From NCBI RefSeq assembly GCF_010015445.1, contig NC_053118.1:6661281-6725280 (forward strand): 64,000 nucleotides of DNA. Reading direction: 5' to 3'. Of the stretch, positions 1 to 10,637 are shown one piece after another. The notes beneath the pieces are model-generated. The model saw only the letters and a program-made list of their open reading frames with translations, was not told the origin of the DNA and did not search any database. Every line of letters starts with the position of its first letter. The stretch's first letter is position 1. The position numbers and the translations under genes are program-made. This stretch comes from Perca fluviatilis. Taxonomy: Eukaryota > Chordata > Actinopteri > Perciformes > Percidae.

Positions 1-530
1 ACAACCTCTTTATGATAATTATAATTCAACAAGTCCTCCAAACCATACTACAATATCTGTTGTTTATTCCTCCACACACAGGAGCGTATCATAAAGTAGC
101 ACCCCTAGCGGTGGCGGAAATACGACCTGTTCCTTGTTTTCACCCTTGTTAGTCTCTGTGTTGTCTTTGTCTAGTGTAAGATTGTTGTTCTGTATTGGAT
201 TGTGTGTGTGTAGTCTACCCCTTTGTCTCGGTGTTCCTGTTTCTTACGATTCCTGTTTTTTGACTTCCACTACGTTTTGGAATACTTTTGCCTGCTGTAT
301 TCAGGACTCTTTTTGTTTGTATGGATTTATTTGTATTAAATCCTCAAGCCCACCACTGCCTGCTGTCTCTGCATTTGGGTCCGACATTCTCTGAATCCCA
401 TAACACTTAGTTATGTTTACGCACAAAAACTAAAAAGTTAAGTTTAGAACAGATCTGGGTTTGGGTTCAAATCAGACGTTATTTCACTTCGTGAAGGTTG
501 TGCACGTGACGCTAAACGTGACATTCCTTA
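1..530. repeat. LTR-like fragment joined to a host dispersed repeat
   Basis: Positions 125-402 match, by eye, the second half of the unit at 52872-53320: the GTCTCTGTGTTGTC stretch, then TGTATTAAATCCTCAAG and CATTTGGGTCCG. The flanks (82-130: a CGTATCATAAAGTAGC motif; 404-530: TTAAGTTTAG and GGGTTCAAAT) match the sequence around that other copy, but the junction differs. Here the LTR-like piece follows directly after the motif ATACGACCT. The 86-codon open frame in it has no similarity to a protein family I recognise and recurs only as part of the repeat. Confidence 0.55.
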
Positions 531-534
531 AGTA

Positions 535-1130
535 AAAAAAAAACTTGAACTCCAGTCTCCTGGGTGAAAGTCCTGTGTTTGTTTGACCCATCGACTGCCC
601 CAAACTGCTTCCTTACCAGGACATGTGGTTCTCTTATAATGTAACCTTGATTCATGCTTTGCTCCTGTCATAATTAATACAGCCACAATAGGGCGCCGCC
701 ACTGTAAAAGTAAATATAGGTCCTGCTGTATTTTGCTGCTTGAACAAGCATCTGGGAGAGTTTTTCGGGGGAGGACAGTCTCTTATTATTATTGTCCATC
801 TGGCATTGGTGGTCTTGTTCAACAGTCATTTGTAATGGTTGTCTTGCTGCTAGGAAGTGCTTAGAGAACATTCATATGGATCGTTTTGGAAGGTAATGAC
901 AACGGCTATTTTTTCATTTAATTAGGAGAACTTGTTGGAATATTCACAACAAAGCCACATTGGGTTTGCCACACCCAGTGCGACTGTAGGGCGGGCACAA
1001 ATTGGAGATTCCTTTAGAGAGCACACAGCTGCCGCGACCTAGTCAACCGTTTCCATACGTTTCCCAGTGCGACACTAGAGGCCTCAAAGAACTGGTAATC
1101 ACTGCACTGTGTAATCATATGACAACTGTG
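535..1130. other. Intron/upstream stretch without recognised gene
   Basis: The first 65 bases echo the GGGTGAAAGTCCTGTGTTTG segment found in the fold-back repeat family at 36113 and 60079. The rest is ordinary AT-rich sequence with no exon-like open frame bounded by splice sites. Confidence 0.4.
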
Positions 1131-1480
1131 CAGCATGGTGGCCCAATGGTTAGCACTGTGGCCTTGCAGCAACAAGGTTCTGGGTTTATATCCAGGTTGT
1201 TCCGGGCCTTTCTGTGGAGTTTTTATGTTCTCCCCATGTAGGTTGTATGTTCTCCCCATGTTTGTGTGGGTTTACTCTGGGTGCTCCGGTTTCCCCCACC
1301 ATCAAAAAACATGTAATAGGTTCTTCAGTCAGTGCCCTTGATCAAGGCACTGGCTCAGATCTGGAGTTGGTCCCCAGGCGCTGTAAATGGCTGCCCACTG
1401 CTCCCTTGAGGGATGGGTTAAATGCAGAGAATGAATTCTGCTACATGTATGTCTATGTGACAATAAAGTACCTTTACCTT
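1131..1480 (+). mobile_element. tRNA-derived SINE
   Basis: A head with polymerase III promoter-like boxes (box A near GTGGCCCAATGGTTAGCAC; box B near GGTTCTGGGTTTATATCC) is followed by a body containing GGAGTTTTTATGTTCTCCCC, GTGCTCCGGTTTCCCCC and GTCAGTGCCCTTGATCAAGG. It ends in a GACAATAAAGTACCTTTA tail. This organisation is typical of vertebrate tRNA-type SINEs mobilised by a LINE. A short duplication of TAGGTTGTATGTTCTCCCCATG occurs near 1240. The open frames over it are incidental. Confidence 0.7.
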
Positions 1481-1887
1481 AGTGTATTCCTAGAAAGTAG
1501 AGAAATCAACATTCCTCACAAACATGGCTGGGCACATGCAGGAAACAGGTATAAATGTCACAGCCATCTTTTCAGACTCAGATGCACCTCTCCACCTCAT
1601 CCTCCTCCACTCTTACACAACAAGCAGACATCACTCTGCCTCTCAAACCCACGTTAAAGCACCACTTTCATACAGCCATGTGTACGTGTGAACCAACAGT
1701 AGGTGTATTCTGTTGGAGATGCACATTTAAATGTCAGATGGATTTCATAACTGCAGCTGTGTGTGTTCATATGGGTATAATTGTACAGACTTTGGTCTGG
1801 GAATTAGACAATAATTCCTTATTGCTCTCATTGAAAGTATCTAAATAAGCATTTAAAATACATCCCCATCAATGTAAATATAAAATG

Positions 1888-2468
1888 TTAAGTGTTCCCA
1901 ACTCGTCAAATACTGATGAATAACGATGCAAAAATCCCCCTTTAGCGTCTGTATGGAACGCACCGGGCAGAGCAGCAGCTCCACCGCGGCGCTGTAAGAT
2001 GACATAGTATTAAGAGAGACAACGGTAGAGAGTAGTATTAAAAAACAAAAATAGGCGTAAGGAGGTTGGTTTGGGTGCTGGATGAGTAAAACAACAAAGG
2101 TAGGAGACCGGGGTTCATGTCCCGTTCTTGTCCCGCATGTCACTGAAACGTACATTTTGTAACCCCACCCACCGCCTTCTCCTAAACCTAACTGTCCCGT
2201 TTTTGTGCCGCATGTCAGTTAAACTTCTGCCCAACCCAGAGCGTGAAAAAGTGATGCCAATAGTCCCGACCAAGCGCATCCAAATATCACGGCAAAGGGC
2301 TAGACGAGAGTCCTGAGAGCGTCAAATAGGGACACCAAGAGTCCCAACCCAGAGCGTCAAAATATGACATTAAAGAAGACTTTTTGCGTCAATAACAAAC
2401 CTGACCAGTTGTCACTATTTGACTTGAATTTTTGTTTTAGTTTTTTTTTGACTTGGTGGGAGTGAGCA
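1888..2468. repeat. Long-TIR fold-back element, copy 1
   Basis: This is one of three copies in the window (also 36113-36841 and 60079-60508). Shared landmarks are GTCTGTATGGAACGCACC, CGCTGTAAGATGAC, TAGTATTAAGAGAGACAACG, AAACCTAACTGTCCCG and a terminal CGTCAATAACAAA..TGGGAGTGAG. The ends are imperfect inverted repeats rich in GTCAAAAAGTGACGC-like motifs. I see no transposase, so it is probably a non-autonomous DNA element. Confidence 0.6.
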
Positions 2469-3944
2469 TGCCAGGCACATTGGAAGGAAAGTGCTGTTGA
2501 AGGTATCCTGTGAAGTTTTCCAGTAAACAGGCACAGTTACGTTCACCTTCTTTCTAACCTAAATACATTGAGTGTATCCTTGAGGCCTAACACAGATGTT
2601 GAGTGCATTTCCTTCCTCATGAATGGATGTTCATTCTTGATTTGTGGGAACAATATTTTTTGAAGAGAATCTATGCTCAAAGGTCCACTTACTTATGACT
2701 AGAGGCTTTTAACAGCATCTCAATGTCAATGTTCACATCAGCTATCCGTCTTCTTCTGCCCTGTCTATCCCTTGCGTGTGTTTTTGTGCCATGGCTATCA
2801 CCTGACTATCAGAGGTATAGCTTGAGCCAGAGGATCATCGTAGTCCTGCGTTTTATTCACCATGTTACTAGGTGGTGTGAGGTGCATGGTGGAGCAGCTG
2901 ATGAGACCTGTGTTAGAAACCATTCCTTCTTTTATCTATTATTCCCATTACTATAACTGAGACTGAAATTAGATTTCAGACTCTTACATATCCACATTTT
3001 GCATCATCACTGACATGAGTAGTGTCAGATAACTGCAAAACATACTGTATATTCTTTTTAGCAAAACGCAATTGACATGCTGTGGACACTACTTTTTTTT
3101 CTCCTCTATTGTGGAAATGTTTGATCCTACCCTGCAGTGCCTCAGAATTCAGAGAATTTTGGCGCTCAAATAAAAGTTTGGAAAGTGCTGCTCTTGGTAG
3201 TGGACCGTCCTGTCATAGCACTGCTGGCTCTTCTAACTAGATTACAAAATAACAACTTATAACTAATCAATCTCCATCCGCTGACCTGATGGAGCTGATG
3301 AGCTCAGAAAGTACAAATCTGTATTGTCACTGAAAAGGACACAACTACTGAGGAGTACCATTATTATATGCTCAAATATACAGTAGTCTATATGATCAAT
3401 TCATTAAAAATGAAAGATTTGTAATGACTTATTGACATTTATTTATAAATGGCTTATTGGAAAGTCATTAGTGAAGGATTGTGAGTTTCTCACTTCATAA
3501 TAAGCCGTCAGGTCTATTGGTATTTAGATGCATTAGTGTGTTACAAATAAAGGGTTATTCCACTACAATAGTAATTGTTTTTTGAGAACTTCAGGCACTT
3601 TTCGTGTGTACAATCTAGTGTAACAATATTAAATCCTTTCAAGAGCAGATTTTTCAGAAAATGTCTGCAGTGTCCCCCATATTTATCGACTACCACGTCT
3701 CCCCCCTCTATATGAAATTACTCCACATTCCTGTGTGACCATTCAGAACAGCATAAGCCATCAGCACTTTTGCCCTCTGAGGGGGTTAAACACGTTGTAA
3801 AAACTAGTTACTTTATAGCATAACCCAGACGTAAGCCCCTCCTCACACTTCCAGACCTTACAACAAGCTAACACATCCCAGATCAGTCCACTGAATGCAC
3901 AGAGATGAAACTAATGTCAACCCTTGATCAAACTGCAAGTACTT
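2469..3944. other. Stretch with no gene or recognised repeat
   Basis: This is AT-rich, apparently single-copy sequence. The open frames are short, lack splice-site framing and resemble no protein family. I see nothing further in it. Confidence 0.4.
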
Positions 3945-4091
3945 ATCTAACCCAGGGGTTGGCAACCTTTTGTCAAATGAAGTGCTATTTTAAAATGTTC
4001 TTGTTAATCAGTGTGCCATATTAGCAGAATTAAGTCTGCTATGATCAGCCTGCTCAGACAGGGTTATTTTTTTCCTTTGCGCAGCATTAGG

Positions 4092-4718
4092 CAGTCCTTC
4101 CAAAAAAATTTTTTTTTGTGATTATTGCGGGCAAAAATCCTTGATTATGCGGCACGTTTTCTTAAAAAATGCGATGGAATATGCGGGATATTTATGCAAT
4201 TTTATGCGATGAAATTGCGGGAATTTTCAAAAATTGCGGGAATTTTCAAAAATTGCGGGAATTTTCAAAAATTGCGGGAATTTTCAAAAATTGCGGGAAT
4301 TTTCGAAAATTGCGGGAATTTTTGAAAATTGCGGGAATTTTTGAAAATTGCTGGAATTTTTGAAAAAGAGAGAAAAAAAAGTGATTCCCCCAACACCCTG
4401 CTTTTCAATGAAGTTCACGTCGCGTAATTACGTCACTTCATAACGTTCCCATGGCAACAGGGGAAAATGGCTGCTCTTGTGTGAAGTAAACGCAACATTT
4501 TTCAACTTTCTGCTAAGATATATGTGACTTTTTTGCAACAAAAATGCGGGGATTATGAAATCATGCAAGCACCGCATATTTTGCACAGAAATCGGCAATT
4601 TATGGGACGAAAGTGCAGCGTATTTGAAAAAAATGCGGCCCCCGCATAAATATGCGGACTTCGGCTGATTATGCATTGAATTATGCGATCGCATAATCAC
4701 GTTTTTCTGGAGGGACTG
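4092..4718. mobile_element. Nested hAT-like element (CAGTCC...GGACTG) with internal minisatellite
   Basis: Inverted termini CAGTCCTTCCA and TGGAGGGACTG enclose a body rich in TTATGCGG and GCATAATC motifs. A 6-bp ATTAGG is present on both sides (4086-4091 and 4719-4724). The left half contains a 19-bp tandem array. A 90-codon minus-strand frame (4428-4700) has no transposase motifs and is probably chance. Confidence 0.65.
4206..4367 (+). repeat. 19-bp minisatellite
   Basis: About eight copies of a 19-base unit (ATTGCGGGAATTTTCAAAA) stand head to tail. The last three drift to TTCGAAAA and TTTGAAAA variants. The two open frames reading GIFKNCGNFQKLREF are translations of this array, not genes. 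Confidence 0.9.
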
Positions 4719-4991
4719 ATTAGGTCAAGAAGGCAATGAGTACTAGCCAATCAGAGCCTAGTAAGGTGGGTCTTCACAGAATGCAGATGGGAAAAAGTCA
4801 ATCAAACTCATAAACTACCCTAAATACCAGGCAGTGCTCCTGCCAATGGCTGTGAACGAGGTCTTTTGGCATGCGGATTGGGACATTTCCAAAAAAGTCT
4901 CTTGCACACTTATTGCTAGTGTGCCGTTGTTTGAGCTACCCCGTGCCAATGGTGGCAGACATGCCTAGGGTTGTAGACCCCTGACCTAACC

Positions 4992-7900
4992 CAAAACTGG
5001 TCAGTACAGTGATTGTGTCGGGCTGTCAACACGTCTGAGCCCATATCAATACTGCGGTTGAAGACATCCTGTGTAGACCCTGATGGAGGACCGGTGCAGC
5101 TACTACGCTCTCTTCCCCATGTGGTCAGTGTGAACAAGGTAACATCATAGTGCACCGGTGCATATTGGACTTCAGTCGGTGCTGAGTTTTACAAATGTTC
5201 TGCTTTGTCATCTGAGCTAGTGACAGGTCAGCAGCAACTGCAGCTGGTGGTTTAATCCTTATCAGATCCTAGTATAAGCGCCGCTCTATCCTGTAAGCCC
5301 TCAAACTATGATTGCAGTCAGAACAGCACCCCCCATACCCTAACCCCTCCCTCCTTCACACCTCCCCCTGCAGCCAGCTGCTCCCAGACTCCTCGGTTAT
5401 CCTCCACTAGGGCCAGCCAGACCTCAAAGGAATACCAAACACCAAGCAGGCAGGAGAAACACACAACAGAGGTGACTGATTGAAATTCACAGTGTGAGAA
5501 ATTCCAATCTTTTGCATGCTGTTTCTGGCTGCCTGGCTCTCGAGCTTGTTGTGGGGGAAGAGTGTGACTAGCAGATGTATCACTGTGTAGCTACACTGCA
5601 TAGGTCTTCTCGGGGGTCCTCCGTAGTGGGCGAGCTCTGATTGTTTGGTAACAGCGTAGCAGTGGTGGGCAGGGCATCCACTGACTCATGGATAATCCAT
5701 CAGAGCTCATCAGCACTCAAGCACAGCTCCGATTGTATTTTTAGACTGCAAGTTTTAAAGGATTCCTTATACTTGCCTATACGTCTACCTGTCAAATGAA
5801 TACAGTTGTCCATCTGTTATAGAAAGTTGCTGTTGATTGAGTCACTTAAAAGTATTGTCAGTGAGCAGAAATTGGCCTCAGCTGACAACTGCACCTTTTT
5901 ATGCCTACCTTAGATCACCACTGTCGCAGACTAATTTCCAATATCAGAATGAAATCATCTAGAGACTTTCTAGAGTTGGGGCGCGCTCCAGTCGTCTCAA
6001 TCATTTGGTGTAAGGTGGTCATAAAACTCAGTCAGTGTTTTTCCCGCCTTGACGTTTCGACAAAATCAAACGGGTTTGATATTATCGTAAGTTTTAAGTC
6101 TTGGTAGTGAAGTTATATCATGTGACCAACAACCAATGGGTGCTCTCCCTCCAGCACCAAACAGGAACCAGCAAATGGATGGAGCAAGTGTCGTTCATGG
6201 TTGCTATCTAAAAAACATTTAGAAACCTAAAGTCTTTGAAAGCATATATTCATTTAACAGGAAGGTGGCTAAAATGAAAAATGCTGCTGAGTTGTATCAT
6301 GGGAAATTTTAGGATCCAGTGTTTTTGGAGCTTGGTCTATGCTAGGTAGTAAAGTCGTATCCCGGCCTCTGCTCCAAATATTTGAACCATTATTATAATT
6401 TTGAGTGCCCCTGTAAGTGGTTTGCAGCAATCAGACCAGTGCAACATGTTTATCACTTATTGGTGAGTGGGGTTCTGTTATTTGCGAGGGCAACTATTTG
6501 CATGTTGTAGATTGTTTGATGCATTAAATTGTGTTCCTAAAATAAAACTCTCCTCGTTCCCATTGTGCATTGAAAATGCCCATTCATACAGACTTTTATT
6601 TGTCATTCCTCCAGATCCCTAATTCAGAGTGCCAGCCTTACAGTCTGTACTCTGCTGTGTAATTGTGGTGGGTAACATGATGGAGCATAAGCTAAATGTG
6701 ATATCAAAATATGTTATGAAGACATATGATGAGTCATAGTTTAGTTCGACAGCTAAACGACGACGCATCTGAGGTCTAGGCTTAGGTTTAGCAATTGTTA
6801 ATCTTACTGCACCCATATTGTGGCTGAGACCAGTGTGTGTCAAATTCAGAATGCATTCCTAATCATAAGGCATATATATACTGTAATGGCTAATCATATT
6901 TATATAGTACTTAGCCTTGGACAAGTTAGCCATGTAAGTAAGAAACTTTTTTTATCTTGATTTGTACTCCATTCTTTGGAATATTCAATTTATATTATCA
7001 TACCAAGTGATCTCAAGCATATACAAATTTACTATCTCTTTACAGCAACACTATAAGACAGCATTCTGGCCATGTAAGGCCTTAGATCCTGATTACATTA
7101 TAAGTGTAAAACTTCTTCTCTGGCTGCAGTCCAATTTAATTATTTCCTTACAGTACAATTTTATTTCTCGCAGCACAATTAACTTCCACCCTGTCTAATT
7201 CCCTGACTCCTCAACTCTCTTTAACCCTGCTCTGCAAAGATGTGATGGGAGATGTTTTTCAGGTATTTTCCCATTGTGATAATTTGACACACATGCTCCT
7301 TCTAGCTGCAATGCACTATAGTGCATCTGCTCGTTCTGCCACCATCTACAGGTCAGAGGTGTGTTTGTGTAGCTGACTATCTCTGTGGGACAGCCCGATA
7401 TAGTGTCAAGTCTGGAGGATGGGAGTTGGCCTCTGGGGAAAGCAAGGCTGCTGACGAGGGGGGGGGGTTAAGCCCAGGATGACCTGGACAGCATAGATAT
7501 TTATTAACTGACTTAACCCGGTCTTCCAGCGGACTTGCTGGAGAGTCATGAATATGGCTGCACCTTTAACCTTTCCCCCCTGCCAAAGCTTCCCTGTAAA
7601 AACGTGAAGGTGCAGAGAGGATTTGTCTGCGTTACACTGTTCGATCTCAGTCACTCTGCTGGTCAAATGTAATCTCAACCATACATACTGTACCTGAGAG
7701 CGAGCTAGCTCAGCAAGTCCTGCAAGGGTTAGTTCAAGAGTTGTTGTTTTTTTTCATTAAGTTTGCAATTTGCTTTGTGGAAAAGCAGCTTTTCCAGTGA
7801 TTTCTTAACACGTTCAGGCATGAATTATAAAAACCTCAGTCAGGATTTTTTTCCCGTGTTAAACTTCATTTTGTTTAAACATGTCCACTCAGGTGGACTG

Positions 7901-8570
7901 CATGCATTTAAGATATTGAAAATTTGAAATATGTATTTAACAAACCAATGAATACAATGATATATTATGTGAAAACTATAAAATAATATCTTTATAATGG
8001 TGTTAAAGTAATGTTTTCACATATAACATATCCCAATACCATTCAATGCAATGCAAAACCTTTTTTGTTACAGAAACGACAAGTTACATTCCAATAACAT
8101 AAAGTAATTGATTTTCTGCCAAAACAGTTACTGCAGATAAATTATTTTCATGAAAACAAATTCAGTGTAATAGTATGAACTGTAGTTGAAACCTAGCTGG
8201 CAACGCATGACATCCAATTTAGAGGACAGATGATTAATCATAATTTCCTCCCAGCAGAAAATCAACACTTGGAAAATTTCACAACTGTATTACTCCTTAG
8301 TTGTTACTTGATGTTAAAACATTTTTGTTACTTGCAAGGTTCTCCTATTATAGAAGGTTTGGCAGGATTGTTGTTTCCTCGGAACGGTGTAAAAACGCTG
8401 TGCGACAGGCTTTGAGTTATGTTTTCTCTCGTTTGGTGGGTGTGTCTCTTGTTTAGTGGCTGTGTCCAAGGTTATAACCAGTCAGTGGTGACGTGTATGG
8501 TAACTTGTGGGAAGAAAAAGGCAGTGCGCTTGCGCACACAACAGGGTGTTCAACGCACCCCCGGTTCAGT
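4992..8570. other. 3.6-kb stretch with no gene or clear repeat
   Basis: This is ordinary AT-rich, apparently low-copy sequence with a (G)9 run near 7460. None of the short open frames has a recognisable domain or splice-bounded coding pattern. A GC-richer patch at 5960-6180 has no clear meaning. I see no exon of the downstream gene here. Confidence 0.4.
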
Positions 8571-8574
8571 TTAA

Positions 8575-8949
8575 AGGTGCTCTAAGTGATGTTGGGTGAC
8601 GGCACTTCTTGTTGACGTTCGAAGTATTTTCAAACAAAACGAGGCTAGCTCGCCCCTCACTCCTCATCCCGTCCCCTCTCCCTCCCTTCCGTGCTTCAGA
8701 GAACTAACCCCCCACCCCCAAATCCTTCTTGTCGGTTATTGGCTGAAATGCTGGAAGACTGTTTGTTATGTTATGTGGTGCAGGTTGGCGCAGTTTGTTT
8801 TTGTTGGCGTTTGCGTTTTTTCTACAGAGACCGTGTTTTTGTACAGTGTGTTCAGTGGACAGGCAGCTAGCGGATAGTGAGGGGATGTTTGCTGTATGTG
8901 ACAAAAAATGTTATAGCCTAAAAAACGTGTGACATCGCTTAGAGCACCT
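8575..8949. mobile_element. TTAA-target MITE (AGGTGCTCTAAG TIR)
   Basis: The ends AGGTGCTCTAAGTGATGT and its inverted match ACATCGCTTAGAGCACCT lie directly inside TTAA tetranucleotides (8571-8574 and 8950-8953). This is the pattern of piggyBac/Kolobok-type insertion. The 375-bp body has no transposase. Confidence 0.75.
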
Positions 8950-8953
8950 TTAA

Positions 8954-9725
8954 ATAAACGGTTTGCTACGTTGGCCAGCTTGGATTTGTAAAATTTGTGT
9001 GGCACTTCCAGCACCTGGCCAGTGGTTGGCAGTGTATAGAATGACATACCAGTGTCCACTGTGGTGGCTGATGTGCAATTAAACTATCAAAACCCATGCA
9101 TATGCACGGAAATGGCTTTTGAATAGCTGTCCTCTGTAGTGACCACTATGCGTGAAAGGGTAAAGATCCAATTAGGGGTATTAAGCAAGCTTTATGTCTA
9201 ACTAAAAGTAAGGGTTAGAAAATAAATAGTTTGGCCTTTATAGCCACACTGGAAGGCAGGATGACAAGTTGGCCATCATAGAGAGGGGGGAGACGTGATA
9301 TTGTGGCTGTGAAAGTCATAATGCGCATTCTGAAAGTTGCTGAAATGGTTGAACACAATACCATGTCAAAATGGATAGGGGGATCAATCAATCAGTTCTG
9401 ATGGAGTATATTGGTACCTGAAATATTTGGGCTTTCTCATAATACAACTGCAGGTTGTAACTTGAGGCTGCAACTACATTGCATTCTGGTCCAATAAGCA
9501 ACCCTTTCTCCTAAAAGATACATTTATACACAGCTAAATGTTTTTTAGTCCAGTAAGTTATATGTTCCTGTACAGTACAGATCTTTATCTTGTAGGAGTA
9601 TGGATACATTGTGGCTGTACAAAGTCTTGCCAAATTAGACATGAAGTAGCCCAATCAAAGCTTTAAACCTGCTCATTTATCATGAAATTATCAATTTTTT
9701 CCATTTCCAATTAGGAGAGGATTTC
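8954..9725. other. Stretch with no gene or recognised repeat
   Basis: AT-rich sequence without open frames of interest or visible repeat structure. Confidence 0.35.
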
Positions 9726-9937
9726 TACGGAAGAGGAAAAGGGCCACAATGTATTTGAGAGTACTAAGTTTAAAGTCATTTATTCTGAGAATGAAGTCAG
9801 AATTCTGAGAAAAAAGTCAGAAATCTGAGAAAAAACGTCAGATTCTTTTTGAGAATTCTGACTTTATTCTCAGAATTCTGGCTTTAAACTCAGAACTCAA
9901 ATAAATTTTTCACATGTGGCCCTAATCCTCTTCCATA
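9726..9937. repeat. Palindromic MITE (TACGGAAGAGGA ends)
   Basis: The ends TACGGAAGAGGA..GGGCCACA and TGTGGCCCTAATCCTCTTCC are inverted. The interior is also inverted: TTATTCTGAGAATGAAGTCAG against CTGACTTTATTCTCAGAATT. The short centre carries repeated GTCAGAAATCTGAGAAAAA units. The whole 212-bp unit could fold into one hairpin. Confidence 0.75.
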
Positions 9938-10637
9938 GCTTGTTTTTTGCCGTGCATTAATATATACAGTACTGAGAAATTCTACTTTTGTTTTTAAGTC
10001 TGTAGTGGGATGTGCATACACACAGCTTGGTTGCAAATACAAAAGTAACAACAAAAATTGAGGTAACATTTTAACTGGAGAAGAGAAGTTTTCGTCGGTG
10101 GACACCTACAGTAAACCGCTCAAATGGTTAAAAAAAAAAGTGGCACAAAAAAACTATTTTTACCCGTACAATCAAATAATAAGTAGCCCACTGGATTTGA
10201 AAGCTGTTGTGTTGTCATTACTCAATGCCAGAGAGACTCACTGAGCAAATTCAAATTGTGCTCTCGCGAGAACTCTGGATTCCAGGGTATGGGAGCAGTG
10301 CTGTTAAGAGAGACGGCGCTGGGTGGGAGAGAACAAAGTTTAAATTACTTCAGTAACATTAGTTGTGGAACTCCAGTAAGTAGATACGGCTATTTTATTC
10401 ACTTTAACCATTGGATAAAGTGATTCTTTTCTCTAACACAGATGATACTTTGTCATTTTAAAGGTCCTATGACATGCTGCTTTTTGGATGCTTTTATATA
10501 GGCCTTAGTGGTCCCCTAATACTGTATCTGAAGTCTCTTTCCTGAAATTCAGCCTTGGTGCAGAATTACAGCCACTAGAGCCAGTGCCACAATTAGCTTT
10601 CCTTAGTATGTGCCATTTCTTTGTCTGTACCTTTAAA

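Larger units (their letters stand above)
3953..4983. mobile_element. hAT-type element with a second hAT nested inside
   Basis: The termini are CAGGGGTTGGCAACC on the left and, inverted, GGTTGTAGACCCCTG on the right. The flanks ATCTAACC (3945-3952) and ACCTAACC (4984-4991) form an 8-bp target duplication with one mismatch, as expected for hAT transposons. No transposase frame remains. A second element occupies 4092-4718. Confidence 0.7.

Noticed and set aside
134..394. 86-codon hydrophobic frame, also seen at 40454 and 52871
   Set aside because: It recurs only as part of a dispersed LTR-like unit, with frame breaks between copies. There is no protein family resemblance.
1131..1200. Functional tRNA gene
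   Set aside because: The A and B box motifs belong to a SINE head. The spacing and flanks do not give a cloverleaf with a matched acceptor stem.
4125..4363. Repetitive GIFKNCGNF protein-like repeats
   Set aside because: Translation of a 19-base minisatellite. The same pattern appears in two frames.
4206..4367. CRISPR-like array
   Set aside because: The units are directly adjacent, with no unique spacers. It is a plain minisatellite in a vertebrate-type genome.
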